DNA from: Owenia fusiformis
Lineage: Eukaryota; Annelida; Polychaeta; Sabellida; Oweniidae
Length of the DNA: 64,000 nt
NCBI GenBank assembly: GCA_903813345.2
Contig: CAIIXF020000005.1
Span: 18,665,375-18,729,374 of the forward strand
Direction of reading: 5' to 3'
Shown: positions 23,691-36,300 of the stretch, piece by piece
Layout of the letters: every line of letters starts with the position of its first letter
Numbering within the stretch: position 1 is the first letter of the stretch
Translations under genes and position numbers: made by a program
The notes under the pieces: model-generated
The model's database searches: none
The model's input: only the letters and a program-made list of their open reading frames with translations
Told to the model about the DNA's origin: nothing

Positions 23691-24221
23691 AGGTCGTGTT
23701 AGTTTTCAAGATGATGCGGTAACTGTATGATCATGAAGTTTGTAATATTGCTCTTTTTCAAGCCAAAGAGATGCACTTGCCCTTGTGTGCAGTATACATG
23801 TCGCTATTTTGCTGTCCACACCTTGTACCTTAAAGTGTATGTTCGCGTTGGTTCAATTCTAGGAGGCCTGCCCTAAGCGGTGGAAGATATCGTTTAACTG
23901 TAGCGCATACGCACGATCAAACAAATGATCATATTCCATATAGCCTAATAGATTCTATGTCATATACGTAATTAAGCCTGATTAAGTTCAAATGACGAGG
24001 CACCATGTCTACTGTAAAGCAGTTTAATTCGATGAGAACGAAAGTATCGAAATTAACATTTATCGTCTGCCATCTTAAATGCAAAGGTAACGGCCGTTAA
24101 GTTCGATTGATACTGACTAGTGGTACTTCAGATGCCCGTTCAGCTTCAAAGTTTCGTGTTTAGAACAACATCGACATTTTAATATTACATGTACATGTAC
24201 GAGGTTTAATAGATAGTTACA

Positions 24222-24323
24222 ATGTCTGATGTTCCTCGTCTTGTAACAGCCCTTGTGGTTGGTATGGGATGGCGTGGGAAAACTTACTCGAACTTTGCTT
24301 TGGATTTTCCTGATAGACTGAAA
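24222..24323 (+). CDS. Oxidoreductase exon 1 (start codon, Rossmann motif)
   Basis: ATG at 24222-24224 (context ACAATG). 34 codons to donor GTAAGT, phase 0. It encodes MSDVPRLVTALVVGMGWRGK and onward; G-x-G-x-x-G is complete. This ATG is chosen because it places the Rossmann glycines about 14 residues from the start, as is usual. Confidence 0.9.
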
Positions 24324-27300
24324 GTAAGTGTGCATAATTATAAGTAAATGCTATTATCATAAGTCATGATAACTACCCTGAACATGTTCTTTCTGTATTT
24401 AATTCTTCGTTGTCTGTAACTTGGCACATATACAGACAGAAATAAGAAGCCATACATTTGGCAAATATTATTATTACATAGAGATCAATAGATAGGAATA
24501 CCCATAGAAGTTCAGGGTCTGAGGGTGGTCGTTTTCCTCATATCTTTGTCATTTTAGGAAATTACTATCTGCTTTTGACATATTGTACATCATTCAATTT
24601 CCTACCAGCCTACCATTTTTCATGACAATCAGACTGATAGTCACAATGTAGAGCACTTAAACAACATGCTCCGGGTGCGACCATCATCGTGCTGTAGGCA
24701 AACCTGCACGAATCAATGACCCGACTGCATTCTTCAGCAGGTATGGCCGGAAGGACACGAATGATCTCCCTTTTGAAGTCTGCAATTATCCTTCTATAAG
24801 GCCATTCTGCATGACAGGTATATCCAGAATTATGGCAATGTCTATACTTTCTATACATTGTCTATACTTTCTATACTTTCTATACTTTCGAACTGCTTTT
24901 TCCTATAACTGTCTTAGACAAATCAGATGTCTATACTTTCTATACTTTCTATACTTTCGATCTGCTTTTCCCCATATAGGTAACCTATATCCAGAATTAT
25001 GGCAATGTCTATACTTTTTTTTTAATTCACCAAAATCGAAAGTGAACAAGAAACTTATGACGTCACATATTATTATTCCGCTTTTTGACCACCCTGTAGG
25101 AGATAAAGATACCCCGCCATTAATGTGGTAGAGATAGCATACCAATAGATGTGGGAAAGATAAGGATACCAATAGACGTGGGAAATATAATGAAACCCAT
25201 TGACGTGAGAAATATAATTATACCCATACACGTGGAAAATATAAGTTTACTCATAGAAGTGGGAAAGATAAGGATATCAATTAAAGTGGGAAATATATGG
25301 ACACCCATTGCTGATATGGGGAAGATCAAGTGGCGTAGCTACATGTACCAAAGTAAGAACGTCCGTACTCTTAAAATCAGAAAAATAATATTTTCCATAT
25401 TCTCGCTCTTCACCCTTTTCTCGACAGTCAATGGATCTGAGTCCCAATAAAGAACCAAATAACTAAAAGATTTGAAGTCATCTTATCCCGAGTAACCCAA
25501 GATAATCTGCCGAATCATTGAACGTAGCGACGCAGAACAGACTTAGGAATACATGTTAGTCCCAAAGCGAAATGACACTATGGGGCCACGAATATGCGTG
25601 AAGAGATGGTACAAGGCGAGGAACATCCCGATTTCACTAAATGAAACAATCCAACATACCCCTTTACACTTAGTACAACTTTCCACGTGTCTGCACATAT
25701 CGAAGTATTTGCAGTTCGAAATCGACGTGTGCAGTCATAATTTATTTCTGAGATGCGTGACACAACTGCATGGGAGATTTCTACTAGATTGCAGCACTGA
25801 TGTCTTTAGAAGTGGGAGAGATATGGATACTCATAGACGCGGAAAATATTATGATCCCCATGAAGTACCGTAAATATCCTGATAGTTCCTGTCCTTGTAC
25901 AAAATAACTTAGTTATTTAAAACTAAATGCATTTTTACCTCTATAGATAGTTGGCATCGCAGAACCAAGAAAAGAGGTACTCGATCATTGCCAGACTGCC
26001 TACAATGTTGCAGACAAGTACTGTTTTCAGAGTGAGAATACCGTTTTTTTCTAAATGCATAACAATGATTTCTTCGATGCAGATGCAGTCGTCTTTCTTC
26101 CTAAAAATATACATGTATCATATTGTGAATAAAAATGAAATACATTCCACACAAAGCCTAACATATGTTTTACATACAGTGACATACTACACAGTTTGTT
26201 TGATGGCTTCCACCCTATGCAGACAGAGCCTGTGGGAAATATTGGGTGCGGCGCAAATGAGCGGAGGGTGCGGAGCTAACGGTCATTTTTGAATTTAAAA
26301 TTGGGATATTTCTGAAACTAAGCCGTTTTGGGACTTCAAATATACCAAGATATGTGTATTTGACACCAAATATCAATAAGATTGTGAAAATAGTAGTGCA
26401 ATTTATTTTATAGCGACGCATTATGCCTTAAACATTTCCAAGACCTATATATTTTGAGAATATCCTTTTAATACTGCGTCCCCAGCATTCATAAAAAATG
26501 GTGTTCAAGATACACTACCCATGCAAATTATTTTTGCATCTTGGAAGCCAGACAGTATCTGTGTGATTTTATAAAAATTCGGAAATGTTCTTCAGATATG
26601 AGCCCCCTCTAAATATTGGGTGCGGAGGTACGTTTATGGAGCTCCTCCGCACCCAATATTTAGAGGGGGCTCATATCTGAAGAACATTTCCGAATTTTTA
26701 TAAAATCACACAGATACTGCCTGGCTTCCAAGATGCAAAAATAATTTGTATAGATAGTGTACCTTGAACACCATTTTTTATGAATGCTGGGGACTCAGTA
26801 TTAAAAGGATAATTTCAAAATATATAGGTCTGGGAAAGGTTTAAGGCACACTGCGTCGCTATAGAATGAATTGCGCTACTATTTTCAGAATTGTATTGAT
26901 ATTTGGTGTCAAATACACATATCTTGGTATATTTGAAGTCCCAAAACGGCTTAGTTTCAGAAATATCCCAAATTTAAATTCAAAAATGACCGTTAGCTTG
27001 GCACCCTCCGCTCATTTGCTCCGCACCCAATATTTCCCACAGGCTCTGTCTGCATAGGGTGGCTTCAGAGAGTCACTTTTTCAATCGAATCGAATATCGA
27101 ATCTATTTAATCTCAGTGCAAATGTCTCGCTTTCAGAGAGCAACCAAGGGGCGACGTTTTATGTAATGTAAAGTTATTTTTCATTAAATTTTAAAATCTG
27201 TTGGAGCTGATAGAAACTGACTATATAGATATTTTTCTGATAAACATTATTTTTTAGGTTGGGAAGATGCAGCGAAACTTGAAAAATTTGCTGACTGTGT

Positions 27301-30300
27301 TATTATATGTACTCTTGAATCCGAACACATGGTAAGACAAGCCTATAATTACATATTGCCTCAAAGTAATTTTCAATGATTTCCTTTTAAATTCTAAAAA
27401 TATAGTTTTTTTTAATATTGTTCGATTGATATTTTTATCATCCTTGAGAATTTACTTGAAAGATAATATACTGTGTTAATGAGAAATGCCACATTTAAAT
27501 TGAGAAAGTATTTATGGTAAAATATATGACCGTCTAAAATCACTTGCCATACTGTACCTGAGGCCTCATTATCAGTTGGTCGCAAACTATGTGCGTTGCG
27601 ACAGCGATCGCAGAACGCAACGCTTGAGTTGCGTCTTATTTTCAGTTGATGTCGATGGTATTAGGTTTGGTATGTTAACGAAGACGCATTTCACATATTT
27701 AGTCCCTCGCTTTTGTTACACTGACGATCGGCATTAATATTGCCAATATTACACTGATATTGGTCGTTCGTCAGTGTAACAAAAGCGAGGGACTAAATAC
27801 GTGAATTGTGTCTTCGTTAACATGTAAAACCTAAAACCATCGCCACACTCTCAAACTAGACTATCTTCATTAACTTCGGGCCAAATTATTATCCACAACA
27901 TGACTTATAAGTAGGTGTAAATCGGGAAATAAAAAGATCTTACCGAAACCTAGTCCCGGAAGTAGTTCCGCCATGATACACTGACGATACGTCTGTGTAA
28001 CTAGGTGGGTAGCAGTGAAGAGCAAGAGTTATTAATATGTCTCATTGAAAAAAGAGGCACATATTTTATTGTCTCCGGTAGGTAGTTCTGTTACTGGAGA
28101 GGTTAAGCTAACGATGTTTTTCACAACGTAACCGTGAACGCAAAGTACAAAAATTAACAAAGGAATGTATCGAGCGCTCATAGTTTTATGCGCGCTTAGT
28201 CTACTTCAGATACTCTTTCAGCTTCAGAGTTTCGCGTTTAGAACGGGAGATTTTACAATTTGACGTTGGGTCAACGGGAACCATTTTACTCGTGTCTATT
28301 GAGCAATATGCTGTCAATTTTGATTTCGATGCACAGTTGAATTCTTGCTGAACACGATGATGTATGTCATGCATGATTTAGCGCCAAAAATCTTACGAAA
28401 CGAGCTCGTTTAAAATATGTATTAGAAAACCAGCTATAAAACCGCATCAATGACATACTATAGAATCATTACACGCTATGGTGTAGTCTAAACAAACACT
28501 GGATTTGAACGGCTATTTATATGAGAAGGCTACATGAATTTGTATATGGTCGAGTGATACGTACAGGTTCAGTTTCGATTATTTATGCAAAGCTTAACCT
28601 CTCCATTGTGTCAATTGCAATATGATATTTTCCGAGGCCAATATCGTATTTTCTCAAGAAAAATTCTTATATCATCATGATCATCAATAACCTTATTTAT
28701 GACATTCAATAATATTTTTCTGAAACTTGTTTTGTATGTCGCGACGCAATAACGGTGACATAAAATGATACACCTGAATTTATCGAATGACATTTTCAAC
28801 TTTTACTAACAATTTTTAAAGTAGGAATAATTATTTGTTATTACTAAAACGGATCATACAAAATATGACATGATAACACAATATCAAGACTCGTGAAATT
28901 TTCTGATAATTCTGATACAGGATTTTGGCTGATACTGGTTCTAATACGGGACTTTAGCTGATATGGGATCTGATACGGAATATTTTGAATGCAAGATTTA
29001 TTCCCAGTTCATTTCCCAGGGAAAAAATGCTAGTGTGGAATAATATGGGTTAATTAGACCCAATACATAATCCCTAGGAAATATTCTACATTCCCTATTG
29101 CTACTGAGATTGTCCCCTACGTGCCATTATTTTCTCTATTGCGACAGAGATGATCAAATGGTACAGTCTCATTAGCAAAACAGATTGGTACATCACAATA
29201 ACTAGCCAATCGGAGGGCTTCATTTTACAGATTATACGAAAATAATTAATGTGAAGGATTTTTCTTTTAAAACCTTGAAAATTCTAAATGAATATGGGAG
29301 ATGATAATCACAATTTTCCAGAATTTTATTTACGTACTTCACGCCCGGTGATCGTACAAAAATGATGGAGGGGGGGGGGGGGGGGATTAGGCGATTTCTG
29401 CAAGAAAACTCAACAAATTTGGAAGATTTGTTTTTTCAAGAAAAAATTTACAACTGAATTGCCAAATGAATAGGCGCAGTGCATGGCAAAATATGTTAGG
29501 CTATCTAGTATTTTTTTGAACTGATACCCTTCTAAGATATGAGGTCTATTAAAAAAGCGCATCATCACCAACGTGCAAAAGTCAATGTGTCAATGTTTTT
29601 GCTATAAATCGGGCAACAATGCATGACCTGTAATGAATAGGTATAAGGGACGTTATTGTCACAATACCAATGACATTGCTCACTTTTTAAAGTTAGTTTC
29701 CATGCGTTATACAAAACATAATCGAAATAAATTAATTTGGGATGGAGGGGGGGGGGGGAATCAGATGGAAGGGGATCACGTGTATATAAGACATGATAAG
29801 ACGTGCTACTTGAATCTATTCTTATGACTCCAAATTTTCCCATGTTTCATTCTCCAGAGATATAATATCCAGTTTCTTACTGGGGTAATGAGTTTAGTTT
29901 TTTCAAATACACGAGTTCTTGTGAATTTGTTCCATCGCAAAGATATATAAATCCCCCCTCCACCCGATCCCCCCCCCCTCCATCACAAATTAATTTATTT
30001 CGATTATTTTTCGTATAACGCATGGAAGCTTACTTTAAAAAATAAGCAATTATTAATGTCATACGAATTGTGATAATAACGTCCCTTATACCTATTTCTT
30101 ACAGGTCGTGTAGACCATTGTTGCCCGATTTATAGCAAAAAATGACTTTTGCACGTTGGTGATGAGGCGCCTTTTTTAATAGATCTCATATCACCCTATG
30201 CAGACAGAGCCTGTGGGAAATATTGGGTGCGGCGCAAATGAGCGGAGAGTGCGGAGCTAACGGTCATTTTTGAATTTAAAATTGGGATATTTCTGAAACT

Positions 30301-33300
30301 AAGCCGTTTTGGGACTTCAAATATACCAAGATATGTGTATTTGACACCAAATATCAATAAAATTGTGAAAATAGTAGTGCAATTCATTTTATAGCGACGC
30401 ATTATGCCTTAAACATTTCCCAGACCTATATATTTTGAGACTATCCTTTTAATACTGCGTCCCCAGCATTCATAAAAAATGGTGTTCAAGATACACTACC
30501 CATGCAAATTATTTTTGCATCTTGGAAGCCAGGCAGTATCTGTGTGATTTTATAAAAATTCGGAAATGTTCTTCAGATATGAGCCCCCTCTAAATATTGG
30601 GTGCGGAGGTACGTTTATGGAGCTCCTCCGCACCCAATATTTAGAGGGGGGCTCATATTTGAAAAAATTTCCGAATTTTTATAAAACCACACAGATACTG
30701 CCTGGCTTCCAAGATGCAAAAATAATTTGTATAGATAGTGTACCTTGAACACCATTTTTTATGAATGCTGGGGACTCAGTTTTAAAAGGATAATTTCAAA
30801 ATATATAGGTGTGGGAAAGGTTTAAGGCACACTGCGTCGCTATAGAATGAATTGCGCTACTATTTTCACAATTGTATTGATATTTGGTGTCAAATACACA
30901 TATCTTGGTATATTTGAAGTCCCAAAACGGCTTAGTTTCAGAAATATCTCCCAAATTTAAATTCAAAAATGACCGTTAGCTCCGCACCCTCCGCTCATTT
31001 GCTCCGCACCCAATATTTCCCACAGGCTCTGTCTGCATAGGGTGCATATCCTAGAATGGTATATCAGTTCAAAAAATTACTAGATGACCTAACATATTTT
31101 GCCATGCACTGCGCCTATTCATTTGAAAGAAATATTATGGTAAACAATATTTAAGATACCCTGGTCAGTGCTCATTTCGTATTCTTAGCGAATATTCTGG
31201 TTCAAACAAGTTTATCAACTCCATCACCAATGCTCTGGGCATTCTATACCTTTGCAACATCTCAGAATCATCTAGTGTATCAATTGGATTGATTCTATCT
31301 CGAAATATTCTCAGTCCTATGCGATTGTGGAGTCGATTCAAAAAGAAGTGGAACATGTTTAGCTTTCTTCCCGCCGCTTCCGGAGTGCTATTTGCAGACG
31401 ATATATCCGATGCGTTAGCATTGTTTGGAAACAAACATGATATTCTTGAAGGATTTACAAGCTTGACAAAATGTATGTTACAATGATATAATATAGATAT
31501 GATTGAATCATTCCTTCGGTAAAGATATTGTCAACTTAATAGGTAATGAGATGATTCACAAAAAAACACCGGAAAACAACCATTAACATATAAGAAATAG
31601 TGTTTAAAGATGCACTACATTTGGGTTTTGATTTGCGGCAGGGTAAAAAGAATAGTACAATAACGTCATTTCTAAGGGCGATATAGTGAAATATTGGACC
31701 GAGGGCCGAAGTTCAGTGTAAGTCAAAATGGCATACGAACCGAGTAGAAATATATATATTTCAATGTTAACCTATGACTTAATAATATTAGGGATGTTTA
31801 GCTAGACAGTGATATAATAAAACAAATATTTCACTCTATTTTCGGTGAATACCTGTAGCACTTTCACAAGGTGATATTCCACTTGCCCTTCGGGCTTCGT
31901 GGAATATCACTTGTGAAAGATGTACAGGTATTCACCGAAAATAGAGTGAAATATTTGTTCAATATTGCTCGTAGAAATGACGTTATTAGTATTATTACCA
32001 ACGTTAACGACCAGAGGCCTCATTATCCGGTCGACGCACCGCAAATCGCAATCGCAACGTAAATATTTAGCGAATCGTACGCAAAACGATATTATGAGGT
32101 CATCTCAAAGGCACTCTAGCGCAAATTCATTGTCGTTTTGCGTCTTTAGCGCAAATCGCAGTTTTCTTATTACACGGTAGACGCATCGCTATTTTCATTT
32201 CGCATCGCAAATACACTGCTAACCGCACGCAAATTGGTATTATGCAGTCATCGCACAGTTGCGTCCACGTAAATCAGTTGATTTTTATGTCGCAAACTCC
32301 ACTTTATTTGCGGCATCCCTGACCCTGCCGCAATATAAATCGCAAACATATCATCAAGCATCTTGATAGTTTTCCTATTTAAATTAAGATTATCGTTGTA
32401 GAAATCTAGGAAGTGCCCTTTGAGACATCCAACTAAAAATAGGTTGAAAAACATTAGAGACACAAATAACCAAAACTTATCAAAATCAAGTCTGAAAGTG
32501 CACGATTATGCTACCTTGGTTTTGTGAAATCTATAATAAATATCGCAATTCCATTTCGCATATCGTCTGCTAAAATTAAAATATTAGGGTTCGATCAAGC
32601 TGGAAAATGTGGCGCATATTATTCCAGGATGTTCACAATAGAAGAGGTTTACGCTTATTCAGAGACAGGAGTCAGCCGTTAGAGATGACTGACGATGAGA
32701 TATTAAACAGATATCGCATGCCGAGGCCACTCATTCTTGAGTTGATTAATATATTAGATGGGGGTCTAGCGTCAAGAACAAGGAATCCTCAGGCAATTCC
32801 ATGTCAGCTAAAAGTATTCATTTCATTACGATTTTATGCTACAGGTTGTATGCAAATGATAAATGGAGATATATTCGGGGTATCCCAACCTACTGTTTCG
32901 AACATTGTTGCTGAGGTATCGGCGGTTTTCTCTAGGTAGGCTATATCAGTCGGACTAATTACAAAGACACCGTGTCTTGTTTTCAAGATGGGCTGCCTTC
33001 CAGTGACAGATCTAGATTTTCGCAAGATATATATAGGTTGTGTAGTGGGAGGGATTCAATATGGGTTTTATTATGATGGACAATATGATATTTACCGAGA
33101 GCCCGGAGGGTCAGAGGGAAATACCAAATTGTCCCTCACAATATGTGAAATATCAAATTGTCATGAGGAATAAACCCATATTTAATCCCGACCAGTAAAT
33201 TAGCTTTTTATTCCATGATATTCATAACTGTCTTCATAAAATCATTAGTTAGATTTTTCTATGAAAAAATGGTATATTTAATCAAGAAAATATGACTTAG

Positions 33301-36300
33301 CTTTATGATATTTTTAAATATAAAAAAATTATTGTACATGTGTAACATAAACACATCAACATCAAAACATTCAGCAATACGTAAGCATTTTTGTCTGTGT
33401 CAGAGCGATGATGATAAAACTGGAATTCGTTTTTCACATAAGAACATCATTTTAGCATGCGATATCGACCCAACTGATTGAAAGAGGAAGCTTTGTTTGG
33501 CAAAAATTTTCAATACGATTTTTTCTCAATATCAAAAATATTCCCGGTTATTCATCGGGAATTAGTAGTATCATGGGATAAATAGAGATTATCCTATATG
33601 AGGTTCAGGATATTGAACTATAGGATGATCTGTTTATCCCATACCAATCTTGGTCATTTTGTTCACGCTGTTCAATTGGCCGGAGTTCAGAAAATGTCCA
33701 ACCAACCGTAAGAATTCATTTAGAATAGCCTGATTTTCAGATATTCATCCACATTTATTTCTGAAATCCTTGTTTAACAGGGATACGCTCATTTCCTTCC
33801 TTCAAACAGATCGCGATTGTCTGCCTTTTCTCCATTAACGTTTACAGTAATTATGCGCATGTTACAAAAATGAACCAATATGCGAACGGCGATTATGACG
33901 TCAGCGGGCAGGTATACTATATCTGCCCGCTCAGAGCGGGACGTGTAGCTATACCTGACCGCTGATGAAAATATATAGAGATTATCCTATATGAGGTTCA
34001 GGATATTGGGATTATCCCGAGGCTAATATAATATATTTGCCCGAGGGCCGCAGGTCCCGAGGGAAAATATATTATATTGGCCAAGTGATAATCCCAATAT
34101 CCTGAACCTCATATAGGATAATATGTTTATCCCATACCAATATTGGTCATCTGGTTAACATTGTTCAATCGTGGAAATATTTTAGAATATTCATGTCCAG
34201 TTTTGTTTTCTTGGCCGTGGGCGGATTTTCCTGTTCTCTCAAATATTCCCACATTTATTTTCCCAAATTTCTGATTGATTAAGTTGATGCTCCTTCTCTT
34301 TTTTAAACCATCAAACAGATCCCGATTGTCTGTGTTTTCTCCATTGTCGTTTACAGTCATTACGCGAACGTTACAAATTATGAACAAATATGCGAGTAGC
34401 GATTGTGACGTAGCGGGCAGATATACTATATCTGCCCGCTCGGAGCGGGACGTAAAGCTATATCTGCCCGCTGATGAAAATATAAGTTTTTACAAACCGG
34501 CTTTATGTACCTGTAACACGTCCAAGTATGGGATAAATAGAGGTTATTTAATGGGAGGTTTTTGATACAGGGTATATCTGAGGGAAATACAATATATCAA
34601 CCCGAGGGACCGTAGGGACCGAGGGTTGATATATTGTATCAACCCTGTATCAAAAATCGAGCATTTAATAACTGATTTATTCTATACTTAGTAGATTGTG
34701 AGGAATAATAGCAAAGTCCCCTGGCTCAGTATCTACTCCCTGAATTTATGACGTCGTAGATCTGCTGAGCGGGAGATATATATATCTCCCGCTCACGTCA
34801 CATATCAGTTATATTCCCGCATGTTATATACCTTTAACACTACTAAGTATGGAATAAAAGTTTTTACAAACCAGCTTTATGTACCTATAACACGTCCAAG
34901 TATGGGATTGACACATCCGCACTGGCGTAAACATATACATAAACATTAAAAAATCGATAAATATATTTTGAGCTCTAAGTTTAAATTTCCCGCGTTTCCA
35001 ATTTATTTGCGATTAGCATACTGTTGCGTCTGCGTTGCGTCTGCGATTGCGTGAAGCGCGTAATACGACGCAAACCATGATTTGCGCTTGCGAATAATGT
35101 TGATTCGCAAGCGCAACGCAAATCGCAACGCTAATTTAGCGCTGACCGGATAATGAGGGCTCAGGACTGAAACAGCAAGAAAATCTTACGCATTGAACGA
35201 TATCTAATTTCCCGGGGAAAATTGCCAGTCCAGAATATATTCTAGACCGGTCCATATGGACCACCACTATGACGTCACACATTTCTCAGGTCGATATAGT
35301 AAAATAAACGCCTTCTAAACTAGCACTAAAACCCCTAGAACTGGCCCGGCAAGGTGGTAATAATCGCAAATATGAGTTCATTTGCGTTCAGAAAATCTAT
35401 AATCTTGCGTCAGAACTGCGTTGCGTCAAAGTGGTAATATGTTTTTTATGAAATATATGCGATGCGATGCGTTGCGTGGCGCAACGCATGCGATTCTGTG
35501 TTGCGACCAACTGATAATGAGGCCTCAGGATCACAATGGTCATGGTCAAAATGACCATAAACATGATGAAATTGCTTTTCAGTCCTCTGAAATTGTGACT
35601 GAAAAATAATCAAAAGTTATCCTCAAGGTCACTGTTCAACAGAATATTTTGAATCAGAAATCGTACCCAATATATTGCTTTAAATGCTGAGATTTAAAAA
35701 TTGTCTAATCCAGAGTGGTCATAAATTTGATTGATTGGAAATTGATTGATTTTCAAATCAGTTGTTTTCATTTTTCTCTATTGTGAATTCAAATTTCCAA
35801 AACTCCAGAATCTTTCAAAAAGGACAACTTTTATCTATTTCTTAAGCTACAGAAAAAGCTAGTCTATCATTTTAAGGATCTTTCTAAATCTGACCATGAC
35901 CATTGTGATTCTGGTCATGTAATAATATATCGGAGTAGTCAAACTGAGTGAAGATCAAAGCAGAACTATGTTAGATTAGTTCAAAAAATTCAAAAATCCA
36001 TATGTTTTTCCATTTCCTGTTTGGTGTAAAGAGCTCTTAAATATTATTACTACTTAGTATACTTTGCATTTCCTAGGACAAACACATCAAAATAGAAATG
36101 GTAAATGATTCTATGCCTAATGAAATATGAACTGAATGCGTCACAGTATTTCAATTATAGGCCCCATCCTGTGCTTTTGCAAAGAGGGGATATGATATTT
36201 TACTGGAGAAAGCGATTGCTGTAAGTATGGTTATAATATTTTTTATGATACAGTCGCTCAAATTGCCGTTAAGTACTTGCTCATTGCATAAAGATGATAA

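Larger units (their letters stand above)
19622..24122. mobile_element. CACT-ended TIR element, 4.5 kb, host for nested insertions
   Basis: TIRs are CACTGGTCAG (19622) and, inverted, CACTAGTCAG (ending 24122). Matches continue through GTTACCTT and GCATTTAAGAT. The 4-bp repeat GTAC lies at 19618-19621 and 24123-24126. CAC termini with a short TSD suit the CMC (CACTA/Chapaev) group, but no transposase is readable. Inside are the TATCACACC element (19828-20790), which itself holds the CAGGCCCG MITE copy 2, and the inverted-repeat unit at 20810-23690. The right end is about 100 bp upstream of the oxidoreductase start codon. Confidence 0.7.
32013..35160. mobile_element. Inner PIF/Harbinger-like element with TSD CAG, about 3.1 kb
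   Basis: The left end AGGCCTCATTATCCGGTCG and right end (inverse) AGCCCTCATTATCCGGTCA are flanked by CAG on both sides (about 32010-32012 and 35161-35163). Subterminal GCAAATCGCAACG-type repeats follow at both ends. The transposase fragment B lies inside. A 3-bp target of the CWG type has, as far as I recall, been described for a lineage of the PIF/Harbinger group. Confidence 0.7.
27562..35527. mobile_element. Outer PIF/Harbinger-like TIR pair (about 8 kb nested complex)
   Basis: AGGCCTCATTATCAGTTGG (from 27563) and its inverse (ending near 35524) bound the complex, followed on both sides by a GTTGCG-rich subterminal region. The flanks are CTG on the left and CAG on the right, so a TSD is not proven. 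Everything in between includes several other elements. Confidence 0.6.
27332..36160 (+). other. Oxidoreductase intron 3 (8.8 kb, transposon-packed)
   Basis: The donor GTAAGA is at 27332 and the acceptor TATAG ends at 36160. Its contents are given separately: Harbinger-type ends at 27562 and 35527, hairpins, two transposase fragments, a nested palindromic element and a tandem duplication. No host exon was found inside. Confidence 0.85.

Noticed and set aside
25553-25873. 106-aa ORF in intron 1
   Set aside because: No recognisable domain; it overlaps stray minisatellite units and an antisense ORF, and no splice sites link it to the oxidoreductase frame.
26215-30402. 68-aa ORF present in the arms of both palindromic elements
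   Set aside because: It is conserved only because the arms are recent copies; there is no domain or codon bias, and the fourth arm has a frame-breaking insertion. Chance is the simpler explanation.
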